Shown here one piece after another: positions 20,508 through 33,700 of a stretch of 64,000 nt of DNA. A program made the position numbers and the translations under genes. Each line of letters opens with the position of its first letter. Position 1 is the stretch's first letter. The stretch lies in contig MU858085.1 in assembly GCA_033297075.1 (NCBI GenBank), forward strand, positions 1 through 64,000, in the 5' to 3' direction. The notes under the pieces were generated by a model that saw only the letters and a list, made by a program, of their open reading frames with translations, was not told the DNA's origin and searched no databases. This DNA comes from Rhypophila decipiens. Lineage: Eukaryota; Ascomycota; Sordariomycetes; Sordariales; Naviculisporaceae.

Positions 20508-22808
20508 TCATGCCAGCAAGATGTTCCTCGTTTCGCATCCGTAGAAGAAACCTCGTCGGTTCGTATACCCAATGCAGACTCCAACTCGCCGGTAAGTCTC
20601 TACACCTCCGGGGACGCGTTGAAGCAAAAGCATCGCAAGCTCGCCGACCTCGAGACACATGAGGTCCGTCTCGGCTCCATCTGGGAGGCCGACTCCCAGA
20701 CGCTTGGTCTCATGGCCGTCCACCACATCGAGATAGTCGAGCTGCCCAACCACCTCTCCCCCATGGGCTTCCTTGGCCACAATCCGACCGTCTTGGATAT
20801 TCCGAGCGTGGAGATGCCGCCCTGGTCGTACCCGGAAGTTGAATCCTTCCCGGGCCCCGCGCTTCCATTCTATGTCCGACCAGCGGACCTTCTCCGAACC
20901 TTCGGGAATAAAACGCCGGACTCGGCCCTGCACCTCGACTGTCTTGACATGACGACCACGCTCCTCAATTGCAGCCCCACGTTCCCTAAAGTCGACAGAG
21001 TCGCCTGTAAGCTGCCTGGTGAACCAGTCGGTTGTCGTTGCCGAGTCAAATCGGGTGCCGACAAACTTGAAATCTTCTGCCTGTTTGAATTCGACCTCGT
21101 GCTTTGCTTTCACGGGCAAGCACATTGGGAGAGAGGCCCACGACCATGAAGGCGCGATATGCTGTAGGTTTTCCTCGGAGCGTCCAGCCTGGCTGACCGA
21201 CCATGCGAGATGCTGGGCAAACCGGTCCCTCCAGAGCCCCGCCAGATACTCCTCGGTCACCCGTGTTTTGCCCCACTCGGCCTTCGCATTGAAGAAACGC
21301 ACGGCGAGGCCCGAGATGGCCAGGAACCGGTCTTTGGGCTGGGCCAGATCTCGGCGCGAGTAGGCCTCGACGATGTCAGACCACTCTTGGTGTAGCTGCT
21401 GGTCGTCCCCGGACCTGCAAACTTCCAAAAACCGGTGTGGTAAGCTCCATCCGGCCTTTCCGCCCCTGGGGTTTGGGCAGCTCAGCTCGCTCAGTTCCGT
21501 CACTTGCCGTTCGGGACACGACCAGTACCACCGCTGACCGGTCCAGTAGAGAATCCTCGGCGAGAGGCGTTCCTCCTGGAGGGTCCATCCGCGCTGTGAG
21601 ACGGGGGAGCCCAGCCGCACCTCGTCAAGTGTCATATCAGCGCTGTACAACCATTGGCTGCGCAGCTTGCTGGCCTTGCTTCTTTGCTTCCAAGCCAGCC
21701 GATCGATAAGCAGAGGATCCGTTGCCTTGGTGCTGGAACTAGCCACCAGGGTGAAGGCGGCATTGCCGTAGACCTCATGCATCAACGATGCCTCGGTATC
21801 CCAGTTGGTTCCTTTCGGAATGCAGACGTTGTCGATCCAGATGTGGTGGAACCCGAGAGACTCGGTGATGCTGATGGCATCTTGCATAACCTCGGGCAAC
21901 TGAGTTCGGGCAAAGGGCCTGCGCCGCTCGGGGACGGGCAGACCGTTCTTGGATTTAGTGCCGCCGGCCTTGATCCTCGCCCACTCAGCAGCAGGCATCG
22001 TCGTCGGGTCGCCCCAGGAGTAGCTCAGCACCACGTAGTCCACTGGCTCGACCGGTCCCGGGACAAGTTGGATCTCGTTATCAGGCAAAATCTCGAGCAA
22101 CCAGGTTGGATTGGCATCGGACCACCGGTATTTAGACGAACATTCGTGTTTTTCGTGGCAGTCCAAAACAACTTTTCGCAGCTCGTGAAAATCGGCTCTC
22201 ATGCGCTCGCCTCCCTTGGTCGGGTTCTCTTTGACGACGTTTCGTTGTTGCCTAAGGGGAGCCGTTGCTGTGAAAACGACTCCATTGGGAGACTCGACGG
22301 TCAGAGTGAGGTTGTCGCCGGCCGGAGACATGTCCAGGACAGCGTATATTGGCCACTGCTTGTCGGGGTCCTCTAAGCGCGCAGCGTCCAGTCCGGTTAT
22401 GCGGGACAAGAGAAAGGCCCGGCGCAGTGTCTGGCAGGTATCACAGCATGACACCCTTGCGCACATGTCGAGTTCCCGGTAGTTGGCGTGGATGACGCGT
22501 GAATCCGAGCTGCCGGTATACTCGGCATCACGCCTCCTTTGTGCTTCTCCCCACCGCAAGAGCTCGCTGACTTGGTCACAGCCTTTGCATTGGCGCTGGC
22601 CGTATTCGTTACATTTTATCCGACGGTAGTCCACTCTTGGCGCTGGACGACAGCACTGCTCTGCGTGTTCCGAATACTCTGCGTGCTTGCGATGTGAGTG
22701 ATCAGATGCTTGGATCAGCTTTTGTGTGATGATGTCGTTGACCCAGCGGGCATGGCGTAATAACCCTGGCCGAAGGGAAGGAGCTGGTGCAGGTTTTATG
22801 GAAGTCAT
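20508..22808 (-). CDS. HET-domain protein (heterokaryon-incompatibility-like)
   Basis: A single-exon 766-residue protein. A cysteine-rich N-terminal part (KCNEYGQRQCKGC; CARVSCCDTC) precedes the HET domain at about 256-400, recognised by VVLSYSWG, GFHHIWIDNVCIPKG and EVYGNAAFTLVAS, and then GWTLQEERLSPR. HET domains are TIR-like modules that trigger regulated cell death in vegetative incompatibility. Most copies in a genome are uncharacterised. The C-terminal 350 residues contain no repeats (no WD40, ankyrin or NACHT) and no signal peptide or membrane segment. The frame is intact. Function as a true incompatibility gene is not shown, and no partner gene (NLR or SesB/HeLo type) is next to it. 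Confidence 0.9.
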   Translation of the reverse strand: MTSIKPAPAPSLRPGLLRHARWVNDIITQKLIQASDHSHRKHAEYSEHAEQCCRPAPRVDYRRIKCNEYGQRQCKGCDQVSELLRWGEAQRRRDAEYTGSSDSRVIHANYRELDMCARVSCCDTCQTLRRAFLLSRITGLDAARLEDPDKQWPIYAVLDMSPAGDNLTLTVESPNGVVFTATAPLRQQRNVVKENPTKGGERMRADFHELRKVVLDCHEKHECSSKYRWSDANPTWLLEILPDNEIQLVPGPVEPVDYVVLSYSWGDPTTMPAAEWARIKAGGTKSKNGLPVPERRRPFARTQLPEVMQDAISITESLGFHHIWIDNVCIPKGTNWDTEASLMHEVYGNAAFTLVASSSTKATDPLLIDRLAWKQRSKASKLRSQWLYSADMTLDEVRLGSPVSQRGWTLQEERLSPRILYWTGQRWYWSCPERQVTELSELSCPNPRGGKAGWSLPHRFLEVCRSGDDQQLHQEWSDIVEAYSRRDLAQPKDRFLAISGLAVRFFNAKAEWGKTRVTEEYLAGLWRDRFAQHLAWSVSQAGRSEENLQHIAPSWSWASLPMCLPVKAKHEVEFKQAEDFKFVGTRFDSATTTDWFTRQLTGDSVDFRERGAAIEERGRHVKTVEVQGRVRRFIPEGSEKVRWSDIEWKRGAREGFNFRVRPGRHLHARNIQDGRIVAKEAHGGEVVGQLDYLDVVDGHETKRLGVGLPDGAETDLMCLEVGELAMLLLQRVPGGVETYRRVGVCIGYTNRRGFFYGCETRNILLA

Positions 22809-25800
22809 GATGATGGCGGTACTCTATGGTACTGACTGTACTCAGGACCGAGTAGCTTGAGGGTGAGGTTGAAGAATGGATAATGGACTTGCTCCTCAAG
22901 AGACATGAAGCAAGCCGGGATGCCAGGAGGTGGGAATGGGAAGGTGTATTATATCATGGTCGTCAACAGAGGGCTGGGTCAACAAGAAAGAACTCGTCAC
23001 GGCCCCCAAGACGATGGGAATAGAATAGAGCTGAACAAGTTGGCAGAGATAGGAGCGTCATGGCACCATGTGTTCCACTCGCATGTTGTCAGGGATAGGG
23101 GTGTTGTTGCCGGATCACGTATATATCTGAAGGAGGAGGAGTAGGAGTTGTTCGTTTTTGAGACCCAAAACGGCAGTGTTGGCGTGGCTTGATGCGCCGT
23201 GCAAACGGCATTTTTCATACCTGTAACGGTAATTTCGGTAATGTATTGTATGCACGGCGCATTACATACAGTACCAAGAGTCAGAGCAACGGCTCCTAGC
23301 AGCAGTGGCCTTGTCCGGTTCGTTCGGTCGCTGTAGGAAGGCGGTCACAGCCACACCCGCCGCTACCATTTCGAAACGTGCAGGTAACGAGGTATCATTG
23401 GACCCAGATTTGGAGTCGAGGACGGCGCGACTCGGGCGGAGCAGCGGGTTGGTGAGATGAACCCACTCACTGTTGGGACGAAAACCTCGTCGGACACGGA
23501 AACTATACGGGGGAGCTACCGGTGAGCTAACAACAGGTTAGTGCCCGCCAACAAGAAAAAGGGTGCCTGGAATATCCGCTCCCGCCAGGACGGGGAGAAT
23601 TGTGGAGGAGTCACCGCACAGCGATGATACGCTGTCGCGCAGTGCCAATTCCAGGTCCCACGAATAACAACGGCGACAAGACACTGGAATCCGGAGTCTG
23701 ATGGAGGAGCCGGAGATTGGCATGCAAAACACAAAATCCGCGCCCTGGACAAAACGCCAAACCTAGCCAAAAGGGGTAAAGAAGCGGGCGCTCTCAGGCT
23801 TCAAGTTGCTGTTGAAGCATCTGTGGTCCCACGGAATGCACGGATTGTTGTCGATGGAGATGATTGCCGCCGCAGTCAAGCGTGGAAGCGATGGAAGGTT
23901 TGCCGAGTTCTGTTGTGCGAACTGTCCAGGTGCAAGAGGTGGGGGACAAAAAAAGATCTCACACGTACCAGACAGCTATTCCAGTGTGAAGTGGAAAGTT
24001 GCAAAGAGCTGTTTGACTTGAGGAAAGAACGATGACAAAAGTTGAGATGCCCCTTCATTTCTTTCTAAGCTAACTTTGCACATGCAGTCATTCACGCAAC
24101 ATAAAGGAAGGTGTGTTCCTGAGAGGTACCTGGGTGAGTGGGGCATCACACATGTGTGTATTGTACTTACAAGAGCCGGGATGTGTACCGAGTATTTAAC
24201 AGTGTAATATAATGTATCCATACCATGTACCTGTGTGCAACGGCAGCGTATCAGTATGGCTACGTAGTGTAATGTGTATTGTTTGGCGTATGCCTCTTTC
24301 ATGTCTCCCTGATCAAGGTGTAAGTGATGTATCAATGTTGGTGAAACTTACTCACCTTAAAAGTATCCGGTGCCAAACATGCTCAGGACCAATTAGGTAT
24401 ATTACCAGACCGATCAACCGGTTACGAATTGCTACCGTTGGTTCTACTTTTCTTTATTCGATTGTTAAACAATATACTCTGATCGTCCCCGACTCACCAC
24501 GAACAGCTCACCGCGAGTTAGTGGGACTTCTACAAAACACCGTGCGACATGATTCCAGGGGCAGCGCCGAGGAGTAAGGCCTGGGAAAGTGTAGCCTAGC
24601 ATGGCGAATGTTTCTTTACTCAGTCGTCATAGTCGTCGACTTGTTAGAAGGAATATCGGGACCTGGATCCTAGTGCAGGTACATTGCCTCCACACTACTT
24701 TCCCGTATGCTTTTTATGTCGAGGCGGATTTTCCATCTTTGCTTGGCCACGAACCACCTTGCCATTTGGTGCTACCGTAACTTGTACGTGTATGTACTAG
24801 TACGGTATTGTATGGACCCTGGACCCGGGTCCGCTAACCTTCCCGGTCCGCAGCATGGTAATCCCCGCTTCCCGCACCGTGATAGTTTCCCACGGACACA
24901 TTGTTGTTCATATTAGGGAAACAATCACGCTTTTAGTCATGGCAAAACTTGAATAAACCCTATCCAGGCAAGGGGAGAAGCAATATGCCTGGCGCCACGG
25001 TGTCACACCAGAACTAGCATCTTGAAACGAAACCGGGTACATAGATCCAAACGTACATTACGTATTCGAAGCTACCACATCGTCAGATATGCACTTCATG
25101 TCAAGATTGAGGCTCCTTTGTGCAGAGTTCTTCTTGCTCGGATTAAGATCTCGCGTCGATAGGTGCGCAGCTGGCCAACAAATGGCCTCCAGTGCACCAA
25201 CGTACATGACATGGGGCTTCCGGGATAACACGACCCGGCTACAGCTGGGAGGTGTAGATTATTCGCTGTATTGCGAGCGTGGGGTCCAAGCAGAACCTGA
25301 GAGTCATCTCTAGGCACCCTGGCGATGAAGTCATGCCATGTTAACCCCAATATTTTTGTACGGCGATATCATGAAACTTTTGACCAATTTGGACAATGCT
25401 CCATTTAGAGGTCAAGTAAAGTGAACCTGGGACGAGCGTGAATGCCTCGTAACCCCGCCGTCGTGGAGCCCCAGTGTGAACCGTCCCGTCCCGTTTTCAG
25501 CCCTAAACTTGAAGCAGGTAAGACAGAAATCACACCGTAAGCCCCCGTACGAAATGCGAAGCTTTCCATACGCCGTCAAGAACTGAACGTGTATGTATAC
25601 GTGTTAGCATATCTGTATATTTTGATATCGCGAAAAAAGTAAATAGGGGAAAAGCCATGTCGGAATCCCGATGCTCAAACCACCTCAGTATGTGAGTGCG
25701 GTCATATTTCTCCCATGCGTTGCTCTTCGTGCCTTTCGTAATCCGTATATTTACCGGTTATTTTCTAAGCTGGTGTCGTTCCAGTTGGCTGGGTGTCTGC

Positions 25801-28800
25801 GTCCTTGAGGACTTGGTAGGTGAGGGAATGTACTAGCGCGTAAGCCATTCTCACTAATACTGGGGGTTTTAACGAGATTATCAGTCAAGACCTTTGGACG
25901 TTGTGTGTGTGTGTTTTTGGGAACCGAGATAATGCTGCAAGATCGAGGTCAAGTTGAGATTCACAGAATGTAGTTGGAGGTTCAAGTCCCTGCTTGTTTG
26001 GGGACCCGTGGCTTGGCACGGCGGCTCCCGTTTCCTTACCAGGATGGTTTTTTGCAGGATTACGGAGTACAATGTTCAAAATGGGACTCAACTATCGACA
26101 AAAGACAAAGCAGCGCACATGTGTAAATCCATTTCAACTGGCTGACATCATCTTGCGAGCCTATTTTACCCTGCCCAGCCTCAGTATTATCACAGGGATT
26201 GAGCAGCGCATACACGTTATTACGCGATTACAATATCTAACCTCGCCCTTTAACGGGTCCTTCCCGAACACCTGCCACGTTTCTTGGAGCACGGTACCCC
26301 CGTACGCGCCACATCCAAGCCCTTCGTTTAGCCTCAAGATCAACTACCTTACCCCGTATCAGTATGTAAGCTGTGAAGCACTTATTATCAAGGGTCCAGG
26401 ACTCTTTTTACTTGAATTATCTTAGTTCTGACTCAACGGCCTGAAATATCTCCTTATCAGCCTTAGCTCACACTCACTTACATCATCCATCAACCTCTGA
26501 AATGAATACCCACACAATTGCCCGTCCTGTCCTGCATGATGATACCAGTTGCCTGGGGATTACACCGGCCAGTGCCGCCACTAGGACAACTTGGATGGGT
26601 TGACTCGGCATTACTACCAGAAAGTCCAGAAGCAGAAGTCTATACAGTTCGAGTCACTCGGAGGCGGCTCTGCGGATACCTGCCTGGACCGAGACCTACG
26701 CCCTTATACGCGGAAAATCATGCAGCTCATCATCTGTGACACCTATCTCGTGGCTTGTAGCCAATACCGAGAAAACAGGAGCCGTGGGGTCTGGCTTCTC
26801 GGAAATCGTATCGCAAACCAGTGTGAGGAAGGACCAGTTTCGCGTCTGCTGGTGGCAACTCGAGTGTCTCGCATTGGAGAGGGCGTCTACAAGTACATGC
26901 GGTGCCGCTGTTCTGCCGGCTGTTGGAGCTTGCGACCACTAAAAATGTCTTGAAATGCCTTAAAATGCTTAAAGGGGGACTTTGTGCAACCCAACAGATT
27001 CCCGACAGAAGGGCACCCACTGACACCCGGCAGATCCTGACACGCTCCCACCACACTTGCCCGGGCACAGCAGATCGATTTCCTTTTTAGACCGATATCC
27101 GTTCTGGAATCACCAACAACGCAGGTTGCCATGGTCAGAAGAATATTCCATGGTGTGGGGCCGAAGGTTCCTTTTCACTTTGGTCCTTGCATTGCATTGC
27201 CTTTGCAGTATTTTTGCAGTATTTTTGCGAGGAAACATTTCTTTTTTTTCTTCGTCCTTCGTTCATCGTAAGCAGTCTCTGCTGGGACTGGCTCTCTCGG
27301 CTCCTGTGTCCATTATATCGAGTATCGGGAGTGACGAAAGCTGTCAACAGTAGTAAGCCTCTCCTTTCCCGCTCCCCCCTTCTGGGAATGTCCTACACCA
27401 ACCTCAGCCCTGAGAGGCACCAAGGAAGCGCCGGTGAATGCAAGTTGATCGTTGCCATTGACATCCCCGCGCGCTAGTAGATCCCACAACGCTCACCTCC
27501 AGTGACCGTCGTTCAAGATGGCACAACCGGCCAACCAGACTGCCAACAAGGAGGGAGCTATAAGATGAGCCTCGATTGGGGGCTCCAGGCGGACGCAAGG
27601 TGGGAAACGGCCAACAGTCATATGATATGAGAGCCGCAGGTCAAGTCAAAGGCCCGAAGTATGGGAAAAAACACCAATGACCGGTCAACTGCTGTGAACA
27701 TCGGTACAAATCTCAACCGCGCACCACCTCCGGCCACCCGAGGCCCTAATAAGGGCCGCTTCTCTCCGTCCATAGCCGTCCGTGCCTTCCTCACCGACGC
27801 AGTGGCCGCCCACATACACCGGCAAGTTCGGTTCAGGGGTGGATTCCAGGTTGACAATGTGAGTCAGTGGCTCATCTCTTGGTAGGGTTCAGCGAGATGG
27901 AGCAAGTTGCACATAAAATGGCTTGCACCTTCCCAGATGGGGCAGTCAGGCAGACTTTCGGCCCTGTGGGTGACTAATTGGATGTCGTAGACTTTTTTCG
28001 CCCTTCACCGTCCGTGCCCCAAACTGCCCCTCCATCCGCTGGCAGTCCAGCCCAGGGGAACCCCACCAACTCTGTTAAGGCAGGGACGGATCCGTAATTT
28101 TCTGGGGAACATTCACCGTCTGATGTTAAGCTCTTGATACACGCAACGTGTACATACGGGACATGGTAATACCCGTACACATACCGGCAGGTCGTGGTCT
28201 GAATTCACTGTTCCACAACACAGACTTTCCACCCGTCAGAGGTTGGGCGCTTAATTCAACATACCTCAACTAACAGCACATATCAACCTCTTCCTGTTGG
28301 TCCCTTCTCGCCTCCTCCTTCATCGTCTCTCCTCTCCCGGTGGTCCACCTTTTTCTTCCATTTGGCTGCATAGAACAACTTTGTGTTTCCCCAGTTGCTG
28401 CTTGTCATCTTTCTTTATTACTGGGATCGTACTACGTATTCATCCGTACGGCCAAGCCCGTGTGATACGAAAGACGCAGTGGAATTGCGCCAATTCCGCG
28501 TGCTCGCCCTCCCCTGACATGCCGAATGGCTAAAAACAACGTCCCCGGATTGTCCTTTCATAGGGCTATCATTTGGCTGACTCAGACAGAAGGTCCTGAG
28601 AGCACAATCCACTCTATTAACAATCCGGACGATGTATTTGCAGCAGCACGCTAGTATCCAACATTTGGACCGGATGGAGGCTGGGTAGCAACTCGGTGAG
28701 GCTAAGTCTCTCGCTCGTACCCACTCGGGAACACTGTGTACTGTGCTCCGTACGGATACCGCATGCTGTTGCTCCGTACCATACCAGCTACTGAAACTTG

Positions 28801-29715
28801 AACAGCGTAATCCATCTACAGTACTGCTAAGCCTGCCCTGCCAAGCTACCATATCAGTGGCAGTGGTCCGAGTCTGGGTGCAGTGAGTGACAAACAAGAT
28901 TTGGCGTTGGAGCTAATCCGTGCAGTACCAGACATCAGAAAGCTTCTGTGTGCACCTACGGACGACTGGTGCTGTTTCGCCCTATGACGAGCTCCAATCT
29001 CCATCATGGATCGTCTAGCGCTTTGTGTTTTGGGGGTTTTAGCTGCAAGTCAACAACCGGAATCGACGGGCCAACTCCCCTATTTGCTGTTTGCTTGTCG
29101 GTTCCCTTCCCTTTTGGCCCCCTCTATTTGGGCTGAAGCTCACGCAAAAAGTTGAATATACTTGCCCATTCGGGACATTTGGGGGAGGCTCATCACCACG
29201 AACGTCTTTTTGTTTTAGACGGTCCCACTGCTCACTCTTGATCCCCCATATATGTACGGATATAGATATTCCTTATTTACTGCCCCAGGCAGTCATTGTA
29301 TTTCCTCTGGACATCTCCCGTCTCTTTTTTATGCACTCGCTCACTCTGAGTTGTCATCAATCATCGCTCTTGGGATTGTTACATTTTCTGCTCCCCAACT
29401 CACCGCTCAATTCACACATGACAAATATAACCTTTAACTCTACCTCCTACTACCTGCTGTCAACCCCTGGTCATAAAATCCCAGCAACCAAGTCGGTGGC
29501 TACTTTGGCTCATAGCATCCCGTCTTTGAGTTTAAGCATACTTAAAGATCCCAGCTTTTCTCCAACCTTGTCGTTTCTTCATCTGAAGTTTTGCAGCGAT
29601 ATCTGGGTTCCTGAATCCCGGTACCAAGATTCCCCATCGAACCTTGCTGCCCACCTTTTCGGCTTCTTATTCAACTCAACAACATACCCGGCCCACTTCA
29701 AAACACATCCACAAC
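22809..29715. other. 6.9-kb gene-poor region
   Basis: No frame here has a convincing start, splice sites and family motif. Short features: a (GT)n tract at about 25903-25913, and a GGTTCAAGTCC sequence at 25980 resembling a tRNA B box but lacking an A box. The last kilobase (about 28940-29715) is strongly pyrimidine-rich, like a long fungal 5' UTR or promoter for the gene at 29716. Lineage-specific small genes or ncRNAs cannot be excluded from sequence alone. Confidence 0.5.
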
Positions 29716-30764
29716 ATGATCCGGACCAACAATTTCGGGTGGAAACTCACTCATGTTCTCTGCATTATGGCTCACCTGGGGCTCGTAGTGGCAGCAGGGG
29801 TCGTCTACATCTACAACATGGCCAAACAATCGGAACGAATGACAGAAAAGTGCAGCAACATAGACCTGACATCAACAGATAGTCTTCCTTGTTCGTTGGC
29901 GCTAGTATCCGGATATGGAAACTTTGGGTCGATAGATCTGTTGCTTCACACGCTCCTCGTGAGCTGTTTGTCAGTGGTAAGTCTTTTTATATCCTCTCCC
30001 GGGTTTTGTTGTTGTTGTTGATGGACGACGGAGCTGCCTGGTATTTGTGTTGGGTTCAAGTTGCATGTCTTGGAGTTGTTTGTCTCACATGCAGCAGGCC
30101 AACAACCAACGTGCTAACTGCTCCGACTTATTAGGGAATCATGGGTCTTGTAATCTCCATGGCCTCTTTTGCCACCCTCATGGCCGTAGAGCCAACCAAG
30201 GTTGCCCTGACTGAAGGAGAACAGCATTGGAGAAAGCAGGTCGTCACCCTCTTCAGTTGCATATTTAATATCATTTTGGCTGGCGCCGGCCTCGGACTTG
30301 CGGCGGCCTTGGGCCTCCGAGTATCGAATTCCCGCTCTTTGATTACGCCGCTAGTGTTTGCAGCCATCCAAGCGTGAGTATTCTTACTCTTCTTCTCGAA
30401 TCATCCGTCCATCAGATCCGTCTCACCGTTACTCTGCATTACACTCCCTTCCCTCAGGTTTACCTTAGCCGCGTTGTCCACATGTTCAAGTTGGCCCCTT
30501 CATCCGATATTATCATTTTCCCTCCACAACCTAGCCAGCCCTCTTGGCCCGCTTCCCGCGTCTCGCACTCTGCGCTCTGATCTAGACAGATACGGGAGTC
30601 CCCTTGAATCCTTCCCGAGCTTTCTATATTACCAAAACTTGACTAACCGCCCGAGCCGGCACCTTTTAGACCAATGTGCATTGCAACCGCACTATACGAT
30701 GCGATCAAGAATCGTCGAGACGGCAGGGACCTGCTGGACTGATACTTTGGCTTCTTGTCACTAG
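29716..30764 (+). CDS. Predicted four-helix integral membrane protein, unknown family
   Basis: Three exons (29716-29976, 30135-30373, 30458-30764) with GTAAGT/TTAG and GTGAGT/CTCAG borders join in frame to give 268 residues. Four hydrophobic segments are clear: about 10-35 (HVLCIMAHLGLVVAAGVVYI), 75-105 across the first junction (LLHTLLVSCLSV then GIMGLVISMASF), 125-150 (LFSCIFNIILAGAGLGL) and 158-178 across the second junction (PLVFAAIQA then FTLAAL). That both junctions fall inside helices supports the model. The tail of about 90 residues is Ser/Pro-rich. The arrangement resembles MARVEL/tetraspan proteins of fungal membranes, but no diagnostic motif is seen, so this is topology only. If the second intron is not removed, the protein ends at 30376. 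Confidence 0.55.
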
Positions 30765-33700
30765 TACATTAGTCCCACCATCATCTCAAGAGTCCAACCA
30801 TCGATGGCCACGATGGCCGATTCGTAATGGCATGCTGCTCGCTAAGACAGCTGCGTCTCAGTAGACGCATCTCAGGACCGGGAGGGTGTGGGGGGAGGAG
30901 GGCAGCGAAGACGGACGGAGGACCAGCAAAGCATGAGGTACTTGGCCTGATTGAGCATATTGCTTGACGATATCAGTGGGCCGGGTGAGGTCTGTCTGTC
31001 TCCTGGGCTTGGGTGGGACTCGACAAAGCATCGTCATAACTCGGAACAGATCAGAAGGGAAATCCGGCACCATGTTCACCCTCCCACGCAACCCCCCTTC
31101 CGGCTCGTCTATGCGAGGTTCTAGCATTCCGTGCTATCTTGGAGCCCTATGCTGAAGAAGGCGGCTCTAGAACTAGTGTCCCCCGCTCGCCTTGGATATT
31201 GGGCCACCAGGATTCGGGTTGCATGAGTGATGGCCTTCTGATGAGGGTCTAATAAGAAAGACCCGTGCAGAAGTACGACAGAGGAGAGGCAGGAGAAAAG
31301 ACGACGCAGAACAAAACAAAAATAAACAGGGGTTCTGTGTGAGGTCCACTCGAGAGTCGGGTGGACGAGGTGTGACGAGAAAGAGCCCCTCTTGGACCTG
31401 CTTAGATAAAACGCTTGAGGGAATATGAATAATGACTATAGATTTCAAGTAGCAATATACCAGCTCCTTTAACTCGATTTATATGACGAGCTTTCAAACT
31501 GCCCTTCATCCAGCCGCCGGTGTAGTATATGATCGACTCCCCACGGCGTGTGAAGCTTGATTGTGTTGTGCTAGAAGTTGCTTGCATGTACTAGACTGGC
31601 CCTGATAAGAGCACAATAGGCATGATAGGACCGCCTGGTCATTATGCGGACCATCGAATTAGGGTATGTCGATGCAGCTGCCCACCCATGTTCGCATCTC
31701 TAGACGACACCATCTAGACATGTGGCTGAGAAACGAGAGAGAGAAAAGGCTCTCGACGGTCTCGTCTCCGATGTTTCTGACTCGGGCCCGGCTCATGTCG
31801 TTATCATGTGTATCAGATACACATGGCTGCTGAGCCGAATCTTGACCCGGAGCGGGGGACGATCTCCCTTCCTACCAGCTTCTAATCGTATTGCCCATTC
31901 CCGACTGCCATTGGATAGACGGACAAAAGGGCAATATTATTCGAGCTGTCACATTCTCGACGCTTACTATCAGGAGATGCTTCCACAAGTAGGAGTACCT
32001 AGCCTTGGTAGTTGTTCAAAAGACCATGAGTGGAGAATACTCTTAGCTCCTCTACTTTCCTCGGTCTGCCTCCGCTGCTTCAGAGGTCCATCTGGGAAGA
32101 GACTACTATACAGCTAGCTACTCTTAGGAACGTCTTCTACGTGATGCCATGATGAGAGCCAATGTCACAAATACTAGCCAGGTGACGTGACTCGTTTCTA
32201 TGTCTCTTGGGTGACCTTCGTCGCTGATACCCTACCTTACATCTAATATCTCACCTGCCCAATATCCGTCCATGCGTACATGCTCGCACATCAAAATAGC
32301 CAGAGCCTACCGCAACCCAGAAAATTAGCTACTAAAAGATATACCTAGGTAGGCAGGTAGGTGTAGGCTCACAGCCATGGAGCTATCTTATTCAGGAACA
32401 TTTTCCCGACTGCTTGAGCCGTTTGACGAATAGTAGGGGACCATGGGCAAGATGTGTGTAAAACAGTAATCAAGCGAAGGACGGAGGGTCCTGGGCAACC
32501 AAGACACCCACAAGTGCTTACGCCCACCTTTCCCGCAAGAGGATAATCAAGATCGTCTCTCCGGCCTTCAAGTTCTCTCGTAGCTCAAGCTACTGGCTAC
32601 GCTAGGTAGTCCCATTGTCCCATTGCATGGTTATCAGGCCTTTCTCTCCTCTGCTTCCTCATCCGCCCCCCTTCCCCCCCACGTGCTTGGAAAGATCATT
32701 ATCGGGCCGTTGGATTGGCGCATCGCCTTCTCTGCAGCGGTCCTGCTTCTCGCCAGATTCTTTTTGACCCCCAACAGAATAGTAATAATCCACTTCACTA
32801 TAGGGCACTCTACATATCAGCACACAGTCCATCCAGGGGGCGGTCTGCCCAAGCAAACAGAAAAAGAAACACACTAAACCGAAACCTGCGGGCCTCGCTC
32901 CATCGCTCAACCTCCGTATCCGAATTCCGTAATCAGACCAGTCAACAGCCCCCGGCAAGCGGCAACAGAAAAGCGAAGCTCAGCCCAATCGGCAATGCTC
33001 TGGCTACCCGAGGCAGCAACGGCCAGAAGACCAAATTAGAGCACCCGGCCTTGGCTAACATGCTCTGTACCTGGAGACGACGGAGAGTGTGTGTGATGCA
33101 TTCGCTCACGACTTGAGGAAACAAGTACCGAGCGTTACCCATGGCTGATTTGCCTACCACTTGACCATGTCCTCCACACCGGTGTTCTGCCATTATGGGT
33201 GTGGGTGTGAGATTTAAGTGAGGAAATATGCGGTACGATATGTGATATTTTGCTGCTATTTTCTGTAGGACGTTGGATCGTACCCGTCAAGATAACAGCT
33301 TGCTCCATGTCGACATGATACCTCCATGCACCATGAGCCGCAGGTGCAGATCGGGTCCTGGGAGCGATGCCTGAAATGGATAGTGAGATGGTGTCGTGGA
33401 ACTGGCGACCAGTGGTTGGGCAGTCTTGGGATCATGAAGAGCGGGCCGCCAGTCACTAAAACAGGGGGGACTTGTTCACCAACACTGTTGAAGAAAAAAA
33501 GATTGACAGCCATTTTGGCACAGAATTGCATCAGACAGGTGCCAGAAATGCCCCCTTCTCTCTTCTCTGCCCCCTTGATCAATGTTTCCCCATCTCCTGG
33601 TAGCAGTTGAGGGTCACACTCGCCCAGGCTTGTCCAGATGGGTCTTGGAGGTATTTGCTCCAAAACGGGACAAGTACGATGACCGAAGAGCATCTGGCCA

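Noticed and set aside
21654..22376. 240-codon plus-strand frame
   Set aside because: Antisense to the HET-domain gene, with no motif or promoter of its own.
25925..26000. Possible tRNA gene suggested by a B-box-like GGTTCAAGTCC at 25980
   Set aside because: No A-box at the right distance and no cloverleaf with a seven-base acceptor stem could be drawn.
29091..29882. 263-codon plus-strand frame
   Set aside because: Pyrimidine-rich composition (Ser/Leu/His/Pro) typical of a fungal 5' UTR; it overlaps the first exon of the better-supported membrane protein in another frame and has no motif.
31722..32117. 131-codon plus-strand frame
   Set aside because: No motif, no plausible promoter or splice sites, and mixed composition like neighbouring non-coding DNA.
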